Shown here: piece by piece, positions 16,461-23,165 of the stretch
Layout: each line of letters opens with the position of its first letter
Numbering within the stretch: position 1 is the first letter of the stretch
Source: Corallococcus sp. CAG:1435
GTDB taxonomy: Bacteria; Bacillota; Clostridia; Christensenellales; CAG-314
DNA: 28,144 nucleotides
Reading direction: 5' to 3'
Assembly: GCA_000433775.1 (NCBI GenBank)
Contig: HF998493.1
Location: forward strand, 1 to 28,144
Made by a program: the position numbers and the translations under genes
Notes under the pieces: model-generated
The model's input: the letters and a program-made list of their open reading frames with translations, nothing else
What the model was told of the DNA's origin: nothing
Database searches by the model: none

Positions 16461-16569
16461 TTTCCGTTTTTATTGTCAAAGTGAAAGAGGGTAAAATGCG
16501 TAAAGACATGGGCATCTCTGCAATGTATGAAACGCACGGGGAAACTGTCCCCGCCTTTGTCAACGGAAA
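16461..16569 (+). promoter_or_regulatory. structured 5' leader, riboswitch-like, class unknown
   Basis: Nested pairings are visible: TTTCCG (16461-16466) with CGGAAA (16564-16569), TTG (16473-16475) with CAA (16561-16563), and CAAAG (16477-16481) with CTTTG (16555-16559) close a domain. Inside are TGCGT (16497-16501) with ACGCA (16532-16536), ACAT (16506-16509) with ATGT (16523-16526), and hairpin CGGGGA (16537-16542) with TCCCCG (16548-16553). This gives a three-way junction. A terminator and then the surface-protein ribosome site follow. I could not match it to a known riboswitch consensus. A 34-codon ORF overlaps the same bases. Confidence 0.6.
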
Positions 16570-16600
16570 TTTTTGCATTCAACCGCAACAAACAAGGTAG
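16496..16600 (+). CDS. possible 34-residue leader peptide
   Basis: ATG 16496 follows GAGGG (16487-16491) by 4 bases and opens a 34-codon frame beginning MRKDMGISAMYETHGETV and ending at TAG 16598-16600, which lies in the loop and first base of the right arm of the terminator hairpin. It shows no known family, signal peptide or run of a single amino acid. It may be a real leader peptide whose translation disturbs the hairpin, or only a chance frame within a structured RNA. Confidence 0.3.
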   Translation: MRKDMGISAMYETHGETVPAFVNGNFCIQPQQTR

Positions 16601-16618
16601 TTTGTGCGGTTTTTTTTG
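16581..16618 (+). terminator. terminator or attenuator before surface protein
   Basis: AACCGCAACAAAC (16581-16593) pairs with GTTTGTGCGGTT (16600-16611) with one bulged base, followed by seven more T. It sits only 3 bases before the AAAGGAG of the surface-protein gene and downstream of its only visible promoter, which suggests regulated read-through. Confidence 0.85.
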
Positions 16619-16636
16619 TTAAAGGAGATAAGGGAC

Positions 16637-19600
16637 ATGAAAAAACTGTTGAAGATTTTTGCCGTCATGTTCATCGTTTCCGTAGCACTTCTTGCCGTGG
16701 CGGCTTATGTGCCAAACGGCGATGTTGCGGATGCGGTAACGGCTGACTGCACCCACGAGTATTCGGAAGTAGTCTTGGCACAGCAACCGTCATGCACGCA
16801 GGAAGGCTGGCTGGAACATTACACCTGCACATTGTGCGGAAAGTATTTTGTAAAAGTTGGCGAAGACATGGTGGAAGTTGACTGGGAAGACATTTCCAGC
16901 CCCGTTCTTGTGCACAAGTGGAGCGATTGGTTTGTAAAACCTGCCACCTGCACGGAAGAGGGCGGCGAAATGCGTTACTGCGCACTGTGCGGAGAAACGG
17001 AACACCGTGGCGAAACTATCGATGCGGGGCACAACCTCACCCATCACGAGGCAGTTGAGTCCACCTGCGAAGTGGCAGGAAACAGCGAGTACTGGTCCTG
17101 CGACAGATGCGGACTGTACTTTTCCGACGGTCAGGGAAGTCAACCCATCGAGGAAAACAGTTGGATGCTTCCCCTTGCCAAACACACCTACGGCGAACTT
17201 ATTGAGGAAGTTTCCGCAACCTGCACGGCTGTCGGCACAAAGGCTCACTACGAATGTTCCGTTTGCCACAAACTGTTTGTTGACGGCGAAAGCGGAAAGG
17301 TGGAAGTAAGTGCCGAAGAGTTGGTAATTCCCACCACGGGGCACACCTACGATGCGGTAACAACGGGAAACAACGTTTGTACTGTTTGTCACGAACACGA
17401 AATTACACAGGCGGAAATTGTCGAAAAACTGTACGCTCTTGAAAGCGGCAAAGCGTTGGACGGCACCTACCTGCTCACGGGAATTGTCACTAATGTCGAC
17501 GGCACAAATGCCACAATTATTGTGGAAGAAAAAGATATCTATCTGTACTCTTTCCAAAGCACCGATGAATTTTTGGTTGGCGACAGTGTAAGCGTGGTAG
17601 GTACGTTGAAACATTTCGACAACTACTACGAATTTGACGCAGGCACCGTTACGGAAGTTACTCATCCCGAATACACACTCACTTTCGGCGCAAATGTGGA
17701 AGGTTACACGGTAACGTTGGCGGATGGAAGTCCTGTTCCAACCTCCGCAACTAACGGCACAACCTACGAAGTGAAAATCACTGTCCCCAAAGGCTACAAG
17801 GTGGCAAGCGTAACTGTCAACGAAACCGTTGTTGACATGTCTGAAAGTGGCACCTATTCGGTAACTGTTTGTGGTGAAACCACCGTACATGTGGAAATTG
17901 TTTCCAAAATGAGCCAGCAGGAAGTTGCCCTCACTTTCCCCGATGACAACCAAGAAAACAACGGGGTTGGTTCCTACACTGACACTTGGACGGCAATCAA
18001 AGACGGTCACGAGTGGACGATTTCCAATTTCAACAACAATAGATGGAATTGGACATATATAAAGGCAGGACGTAAGAGTGATCCTTCCGTCGCCACTATT
18101 ACTACCCACTTTGCGGAACAAATTACCAAAGTTGTTGTAACTGTCGATGAGGTCACCGCAAGCAAAATCAACAGTTTCAAACTTATTGTCGCAACCGATG
18201 AAAAGTTTGCAAACATTGTCGAAACGGTTGTAGCACAAGAAATAGCAGCAGGCGACATGGAATTTGTTGTAACTGCACCTGCGGCAAATTTGTACTACAA
18301 GATTGAAATCGACTGTCCTGTTGCAGGTTCCAACGGTATTATTCAAATTTCCAAAGTAACGTACACATCTGTTGTTTGCGAACACGAGTGGGGCACATGG
18401 GCTCACAAATCCGACGCCACCTGCACCGAAAGCGCAACAGAAAGTCGCATTTGCGACTTGTGCGAATCGGAAGAAGTTCGCACGGTAGGCGAACCTCTTG
18501 GACACACTTGGGGCGCATGGAAATCCAATGGCAACGGAACTCACACAGGCACTTGCACAAGAGAAGGCTGTGATTACACTGTAAAGGAAGATTGCACCTT
18601 TGTAGACGGCAAATGTGAAGTGTGCGGTGCTCAAGAAGTAGTTACGCACAGCGTAACGGTAGGTTACACCGTAAACGGCAATGCTGCAACAACTTTGCCC
18701 GAAGGTGTAACGGTGAAAATACTCGGTGAAAACGGCCTGCCTGTAACCGATTTGGCAAACGTGGTGGAAGGCACAATTACAATCAAAGTAACGGCAGAGG
18801 GCTTTGACATTGTTGTTACTTGCAACGATACCCCCGTAACAATGGACGGCGGTGCAGGCACATTTGACTTGACGGCTGATGCAACGCTGTCCGTAACGCT
18901 CACCACCCAACCTGAACATAAAGGCACGGCTGAAGACCCCTACTCGGTAGCGGACGCTCTTGCAATTGCAAGTGTAATCGGTCAGGGTAACTACACCGAA
19001 AAAGTGTATATAAAAGGTTTGATAGTAGATGTAGGCTCAAGAGGAGATTATCTTTCCAACATTTACATTGCCGATACGGCAGACGGCACGAAAATGTTGG
19101 TGTTTTCTGCAAAATTTTCCGAAACGGTAGCCACCATTTACGAAGGCGACACAGTAGTTTTCCACGGTTATATTACGAATTACAACGGCACATTGGAAAT
19201 TGCAGCGAAAGGCAAAGATTACCCAGAAATGACCGCTGTAACCCGTGGTTCTCGTCCTATCACCGTACAAATGGAAAACGCAACAACAACTTTGCCCACA
19301 TCTGCGCCTATCGAATCCACGGTAACGTTCACCGTTACTGCAAACGAAGGCTACGAAGTTGTGTCTGTCAAGGTAAATGGCAATTTTATCACCCCCGTTG
19401 AAGGAACCTATTCCTTTGTTGTGGGCGAAACTAATGCGGTTGAGGTAACAATTCAAAAAATCACAACCAAACATCAAGTTTCCGTAAATGGCGATGTTGA
19501 AGGCTACACGGTAACTACCGACAACGGCATTAAATTGCCCGGCGAGGTTTCCGAAGGTGCGTTGAAATTTACCGTTACCGCCCCCGAAGGCTACCAAGTG

Positions 19601-20965
19601 GCAACCGTTTCCGTAGGAGGCGCAGTGCTTACGGCAGATGCTGACGGCTACTACACAACGGAAGTTGCAGGTGAAATAACAATCAACATTACTTTCAGTG
19701 AAGTTGTAGTTTTGCCAACAGAACTTTTAACGGAATTAACCTTCCCTGATGATAACCAAGTAAATAATAAGGTAAGTGCTTACGATACAACTTGGACGGC
19801 AATCAAAGACGGTCACGAGTGGAAGATTTCCAATTTCAACAACAATAATTGGAATAGTTGGACATATATAAAGGCAGGAAGTAAGAATTACGATTCCATT
19901 GCCACAATTGCTACCCACTTTGCGGAACAAATTGCCAAAGTTGTTGTAACTGTCGATACGGTAACCGCAGAGAAAATCAACAGTTTCAAACTTATTGTCG
20001 CAACTGATGAAAAGTTTGAGAACATTGTCGAAACGGTTGTAGCACAAGAAATAGCAACAGGCGACATTGAATTTGTTGTTACTGCACCTACCGCAAATTT
20101 GTACTACAAGATTGAAGTAGACTGTGCATCAGCAAGTTCAAACGGTATTATTCAAATTTCTAAAGTCGCTTACTGGCACGTCGTTTGCGACCACTCTGTT
20201 GAAACATGGACACCCAACAACAACGGTACGCACTCAGGTACTTGCAGTTTGTGTGGCGAAACAGTAACGGAAGATTGCACCTACCAAGACGGCAAGTGCA
20301 CCGTGTGCGAAGCGGTACAGCCCTCTCACAGCATAACCGTTGAAATAGCAAACGGCAGAGTCACTGATTTGAACGGAGAAAGTCTTTCCGCGACAGCTTT
20401 GCATGGAACGGAATTGAGTTTCAAAGTTGCGGTCAACGAGGGTTACGTAGTAGACAAGGTAATGGTAAACGGCGAACCGGTTGACGCTGTTGACGGCGTC
20501 TATACCGTGATTATTAAGGGCGATACATCAATAGTCGTTTCAACGAGAGATGCCGCCACAACGGTTACCGTCACTTGGGAAACCTTTACCTCTACAAGCG
20601 ACGCCAAGGACGATATATCGTATACAACTGCCAAGGGCGAAGGTACGTCAGATCCCGCAATAAATGACGGTGAAATAAGGCTTTATCAAAGTAGTAGTGA
20701 TGGAAAAGGCGGCGGAGAGATCACCGTTACTGCGGGTAACGGCAAGACTATCACTGCTATATCCATAGGTTCAAGCATGAAAACGTCCGTAAAATACTCT
20801 TACGTTAATGCTGAGGGCGTGACGGTAGAGAAAACTGTCAGCTTGTCTGCAAACGGCAAAATAGATTTGTCCGACGTCAACGCTACAAGTATCACCTTTA
20901 CGTGTATGGGAACGAGCAAAAGTACAAGATTTTACGTGAATTATCTTGCCGTAACATACAGATAA
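16637..20965 (+). CDS. giant secreted modular surface protein
   Basis: 1442 residues, function unknown. Start ATG 16637 with AAAGGAG at 16621-16627. Order (approximate): signal peptide 1-36 (MKKLLKIFAVMFIVSVALLA); cysteine/histidine-rich repeats of CTLCG, CALCG and CDRCG type, 37-255; OB-fold-like domain 259-341; beta repeat 342-430; unit A 430-580 (TFPDDNQ ... IKDGHEW); another Cys-rich segment 580-671; beta repeat 672-758; second OB-like domain 759-868; beta repeats to 1021; unit B 1029-1186, a close copy of unit A; Cys-rich segment 1183-1229; beta repeat 1230-1308; unique C-terminal domain. No LPxTG, SLH or C-terminal membrane helix, so it may be released or held non-covalently. Its leader RNA and terminator suggest attenuation control. 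Adhesion or extracellular binding is a guess. Confidence 0.88.
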   Translation: MKKLLKIFAVMFIVSVALLAVAAYVPNGDVADAVTADCTHEYSEVVLAQQPSCTQEGWLEHYTCTLCGKYFVKVGEDMVEVDWEDISSPVLVHKWSDWFVKPATCTEEGGEMRYCALCGETEHRGETIDAGHNLTHHEAVESTCEVAGNSEYWSCDRCGLYFSDGQGSQPIEENSWMLPLAKHTYGELIEEVSATCTAVGTKAHYECSVCHKLFVDGESGKVEVSAEELVIPTTGHTYDAVTTGNNVCTVCHEHEITQAEIVEKLYALESGKALDGTYLLTGIVTNVDGTNATIIVEEKDIYLYSFQSTDEFLVGDSVSVVGTLKHFDNYYEFDAGTVTEVTHPEYTLTFGANVEGYTVTLADGSPVPTSATNGTTYEVKITVPKGYKVASVTVNETVVDMSESGTYSVTVCGETTVHVEIVSKMSQQEVALTFPDDNQENNGVGSYTDTWTAIKDGHEWTISNFNNNRWNWTYIKAGRKSDPSVATITTHFAEQITKVVVTVDEVTASKINSFKLIVATDEKFANIVETVVAQEIAAGDMEFVVTAPAANLYYKIEIDCPVAGSNGIIQISKVTYTSVVCEHEWGTWAHKSDATCTESATESRICDLCESEEVRTVGEPLGHTWGAWKSNGNGTHTGTCTREGCDYTVKEDCTFVDGKCEVCGAQEVVTHSVTVGYTVNGNAATTLPEGVTVKILGENGLPVTDLANVVEGTITIKVTAEGFDIVVTCNDTPVTMDGGAGTFDLTADATLSVTLTTQPEHKGTAEDPYSVADALAIASVIGQGNYTEKVYIKGLIVDVGSRGDYLSNIYIADTADGTKMLVFSAKFSETVATIYEGDTVVFHGYITNYNGTLEIAAKGKDYPEMTAVTRGSRPITVQMENATTTLPTSAPIESTVTFTVTANEGYEVVSVKVNGNFITPVEGTYSFVVGETNAVEVTIQKITTKHQVSVNGDVEGYTVTTDNGIKLPGEVSEGALKFTVTAPEGYQVATVSVGGAVLTADADGYYTTEVAGEITINITFSEVVVLPTELLTELTFPDDNQVNNKVSAYDTTWTAIKDGHEWKISNFNNNNWNSWTYIKAGSKNYDSIATIATHFAEQIAKVVVTVDTVTAEKINSFKLIVATDEKFENIVETVVAQEIATGDIEFVVTAPTANLYYKIEVDCASASSNGIIQISKVAYWHVVCDHSVETWTPNNNGTHSGTCSLCGETVTEDCTYQDGKCTVCEAVQPSHSITVEIANGRVTDLNGESLSATALHGTELSFKVAVNEGYVVDKVMVNGEPVDAVDGVYTVIIKGDTSIVVSTRDAATTVTVTWETFTSTSDAKDDISYTTAKGEGTSDPAINDGEIRLYQSSSDGKGGGEITVTAGNGKTITAISIGSSMKTSVKYSYVNAEGVTVEKTVSLSANGKIDLSDVNATSITFTCMGTSKSTRFYVNYLAVTYR
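17932..20160 (+). repeat. duplicated domain (units A and B)
   Basis: Two segments of about 430 bp (17932-18358 and 19735-20160, offset about 1.8 kb) are close copies at DNA and protein level, including TWTAIKDGHEW, NSFKLIVATDEKF and NGIIQISKV. DNA stretches of tens of bases are identical, so the copies are recent or kept alike by gene conversion. Confidence 0.9.
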
Positions 20966-20984
20966 AACGTTTCTGCATAACTAC

Positions 20985-21020
20985 CACAAAAAAGGTCGGG
21001 GTTTCCCGACCTTTTTTGTG
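20985..21020. terminator. bidirectional terminator between convergent genes
   Basis: CACAAAAAAGGTCGGG, loop GTTT, CCCGACCTTTTTTGTG: a perfect 16-bp stem. T-runs appear in both readings, so it can serve the surface-protein gene (+) and the DUF1540 gene (-). Confidence 0.93.
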
Positions 21021-21083
21021 CGTTGATTTGGGCGCAACGCATGCCCTCACAAAAGCAATGTTGTTTGCATCAACACCGAAAAA

Positions 21084-21230
21084 CTACTTTTCTTCGTAGT
21101 CTTTGCAGTAGTGCGCCGTTTCGCAGTCCTTGCTGGGTGTAACGGTGATTTGCGAAAGTTTGCAAGTCCCCGATTTGTTGTGGTGTTTGCACACGCAAAC
21201 GTCGCAAAGAATGGATTGTTGATTTTTCAT
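21084..21230 (-). CDS. DUF1540 cysteine-rich microprotein
   Basis: A 48-residue protein, too short for usual ORF cut-offs. It begins MKNQQSILCDVCVCKHHN and ends with CETAHYCKDYEEK, with six cysteines at 9, 12, 14, 23, 36 and 42. The pattern C-x2-C-x-C ... GTCKLSQITV ... C-x5-C matches DUF1540 small proteins common in Clostridia, probably metal-binding, role unknown. A perfect AGGAGG (complement of 21239-21244) lies 8 bases before the ATG (complement of 21228-21230). It is convergent with the surface-protein gene and divergent from rplI. No clear promoter was found. Confidence 0.9.
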   Translation of the reverse strand: MKNQQSILCDVCVCKHHNKSGTCKLSQITVTPSKDCETAHYCKDYEEK

Positions 21231-21351
21231 TTTTTGCACCTCCTGATTTCATTGTTGTCCATTGCCTCAAAAAAAATACACGCATTTCGCACACTTTTTT
21301 GTTTTTGTTTGACGTTGTCATGCAAATTTTTTCGGCGTTTTTTGCACCGTG

Positions 21352-21380
21352 TTGACTATTGATTGCCGATGTTGTATAAT
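21352..21380 (+). promoter_or_regulatory. consensus promoter for rplI
   Basis: TTGACT (21352-21357), 17-base spacer, TATAAT (21375-21380), 45 bases before the rplI start. Confidence 0.9.
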
Positions 21381-21425
21381 GTACAAAAACGTTACGGAAA
21401 AATCCGTTGTGAAATGGAGGAAACA

Positions 21426-21863
21426 ATGAAAGTACTTCTTTTGCAAGATGTGAAAGGACAGGGCAAAAAGGGCGAAATAATCAACGTGTCCGACGGCTAC
21501 GCCAACAATTTTCTGCTCAAAAAAGGTTTGGCAACGGTGGCGACAGCCGACACCCTCAACAGCGTTGCGATACACGACAAAGCGGTAGCCAAGCAAAAGG
21601 AAGCGGAAAAACAGCAGGCGTTGGAAAACGCCAAAAGGCTGAAAGGGCAGGAAGTGCATCTCACCGCCGCCAAAGGTGCAAACGGAAAGATGTTCGGAAG
21701 CATCACCAACAAGGAAATTGCCGAAGAATTGTGCCGTTTGGGCTACAAGGTGGACAAAAAACAGGTAGTATTGAAAGACCCGATAAAGGTTGTTGGCAGG
21801 TACTCGGTGAATGTGAAGATGTATGCCGAAGTGTCCGTGCCCGTCGTTGTTGTGGTGGACTGA
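21426..21863 (+). CDS. rplI: 50S ribosomal protein L9
   Basis: Component of the large ribosomal subunit at the base of the L1 stalk. The 145 residues show the L9 N-domain ([36 protein letters not shown]), the long connecting helix (about 41-76) and the C-domain ([16 protein letters not shown] at 87-102). ATG 21426 is preceded by GGAGG at 21416-21420; an upstream in-frame start at 21363 would add residues that overlap the promoter. It stands alone here, without rpsR or dnaB, but has a strong promoter and a terminator at 21905. Confidence 0.97.
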   Translation: MKVLLLQDVKGQGKKGEIINVSDGYANNFLLKKGLATVATADTLNSVAIHDKAVAKQKEAEKQQALENAKRLKGQEVHLTAAKGANGKMFGSITNKEIAEELCRLGYKVDKKQVVLKDPIKVVGRYSVNVKMYAEVSVPVVVVVD

Positions 21864-21904
21864 TTTTCCCCACCCGTATTTGCAATTTGCGACAAACAAA
21901 ACAT

Positions 21905-21931
21905 AAAGCCTGCAATGACGCAGGCTTTTTT
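21905..21931 (+). terminator. intrinsic terminator after rplI
   Basis: AAAGCCTGC, loop AATGAC, GCAGGCTTT, then a T-run. The stop of rplI is about 40 bases upstream. Confidence 0.92.
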
Positions 21932-22454
21932 GTTTTTTTCATTTCAACTTGCTTTGCCAAAAACTAGCGTACTTTTGCTTTGCCAACACAACAGCCGTTT
22001 TCTTACCTTTTTTATATTGCCTTTTGCCCCTTTGCCTTTTTCCCTTTGCTTTTGGGACATTTCGCCCTTTGCCCTTTGGAATTTCGCCCTTTGCTGTTTG
22101 GGCATATTGCTCTTTGTTCTTTGGAAGTTTACTCGTTTTTTTTATTCTATGTTGTTTCATTCGCTGTCTTTTTGTGGCAGTACTCGCTCTTTTTCAATGT
22201 CTGTTTGTTTCAACAGCGATTTTCTTACCTTTTTTATATTGTTTTTGCCCTTTGCCCCTTTCCTTTGCTTTTGGGACATTTCGCCCTTTGCCCTTTTCAA
22301 TTTTACAAACAGCCTTTTGCCCTTCACTTCCCCTTTTTTGTGTGAGTGGAATTCACCTTTTGCATTACTTTTGACGGCAATTTGTTGCAAAAATTTGTAC
22401 TAGACAAAAAGTTTAGCAAAAATAAAAAAAGTTTAGAAATAGTAATAAAAACGT
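21932..22454. other. low-complexity spacer rich in CCCTTTG
   Basis: 523 bases without a credible gene. It holds two copies of a roughly 90-100 bp pyrimidine-rich repeat. Lysine-rich minus-strand frames exist, but the two copies would be read in different frames, so they are not treated as genes. Confidence 0.6.
21989..22303. repeat. pyrimidine-rich direct repeat pair
   Basis: Copies at about 21989-22086 and 22211-22303 (offset 222) share CAACAGC, TTTTCTTACCTTTTTTATAT, CTTTGCTTTTGGGACATTTC and GCCCTTTGCCC. Within them a 6-8 base unit of CCCTTTG type recurs irregularly, and more occurrences lie between and after the copies. Confidence 0.85.
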
Positions 22455-22483
22455 TTGACAATACTTAATCCTTAAAGTATACT
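22455..22483 (+). promoter_or_regulatory. consensus promoter for regulator-pot operon
   Basis: TTGACA (22455-22460), 17-base spacer, TATACT (22478-22483). It lies about 135 bases before the regulator start, leaving a leader with a small hairpin GAGTGT/ACACTC at 22529-22546. Confidence 0.88.
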
Positions 22484-22487
22484 TAAG
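22461..22487. promoter_or_regulatory. palindromic operator candidate over the promoter
   Basis: ATACTT (22461-22466) and AAGTAT (22475-22480) form an inverted repeat inside the promoter spacer. AAGTATACTT (22475-22484) is a perfect 10-base palindrome covering the -10 box, and ACTTAA occurs at 22463-22468 and 22482-22487. The location suits repression by the XRE protein encoded just downstream. Confidence 0.5.
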
Positions 22488-22619
22488 CCAAGTTGCCACG
22501 GGCAAACAATTTTTTATTTTAGGTATATGAGTGTCTGCGAACACTCGTCGTGAAATGCGGCAGTACGTTAAAATATTTTCTTGTTTGTTCGGGGCTATTT
22601 TTTTTGGAGAAAAGCGAAA

Positions 22620-23156
22620 ATGGTGGAAATAGGTAAAAAAATAAAACAGTACCGATTGAAACTTGACCTGACGCAGGAAGAACTTGCACAGCGCACGGAA
22701 CTGACAAAGGGGTACATATCGCAGTTGGAAAACGACCTTTGTTCGCCTTCCATTGCCACGCTGGAAGACATTTTGCACATTTTGGGTGTGTCGTTGCAGG
22801 AATTTTTTTCCGAGCCTGCCAACGAACAGATTGTTTTCACAAGCGACGACTACTTTGTTTCCAAAAACGGCGGCGGCACAAACACATGGCTTATTCCCAA
22901 CTCGCAGGTAAAGGAAATGGAACCGATAATACTCACTTTGCCGCAGGGGGCGCAATGCGAAGAGAGGCTTCCCTTCGAGGGTGAGGAGTTCGGCTACGTT
23001 TTGCAAGGCAAGGTGGAGTTGGTAACACTGCGTGAAAAGTGCAAACTCAAACAGGGCGATTCTTTTTCCATAGACGGAAAAAAGCAGCATACAATAAGAA
23101 ACATAAACAAAGGCGAAAGCAAAGTTCTGTGGGTAACAACCCCGTCGAACTTCTAG
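22620..23156 (+). CDS. XRE-family regulator with cupin domain
   Basis: Predicted DNA-binding regulator of the adjoining polyamine transport genes. The 178 residues comprise an N-terminal XRE helix-turn-helix (5-60; LTQEELAQRTELTKGYISQL, with SPSIATLEDI) and a C-terminal cupin (about 105-175; LPQGAQCEERLPFEGEE, GYVLQGKVEL, KQGDSFSID) that could sense a small ligand. This architecture resembles PuuR-type polyamine regulators and is often found before potABCD in Firmicutes. Start ATG 22620 with GGAG at 22606-22609; GTG 22623 is a close alternative. potA follows after 9 bases, and the ribosome site of potA overlaps this stop. The ligand is inferred from context. Confidence 0.92.
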   Translation: MVEIGKKIKQYRLKLDLTQEELAQRTELTKGYISQLENDLCSPSIATLEDILHILGVSLQEFFSEPANEQIVFTSDDYFVSKNGGGTNTWLIPNSQVKEMEPIILTLPQGAQCEERLPFEGEEFGYVLQGKVELVTLREKCKLKQGDSFSIDGKKQHTIRNINKGESKVLWVTTPSNF

Positions 23157-23165
23157 GGAGGAACT

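Noticed and set aside
16461..16569. Known riboswitch classes (TPP, SAM, lysine, purine, cyclic-di-GMP, T-box)
   Set aside because: The conserved core sequences of these classes, as I know them, are not present; only a covariance search could exclude them fully.
16790..18919. 709-codon minus-strand frame opposite the surface protein
   Set aside because: Same cause as above; a shadow of the repetitive plus-strand gene, with a Cys/Phe/Val-rich product and no domains.
21989..22303. CRISPR array
   Set aside because: Only two long copies with internal low-complexity repeats; no regular repeat-spacer pattern and no cas genes in the window.
21939..22390. Two lysine-rich minus-strand frames in the CCCTTTG block
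   Set aside because: They follow from the repeated purine-rich strand; the two DNA copies are read in different frames, so protein sequence is not conserved between them.
22493..22520. Terminator TTGCC/GGCAA with T-run in the pot leader
   Set aside because: The stem has only five pairs with a three-base loop and starts at about the transcription start, so it is unlikely to act as an attenuator.
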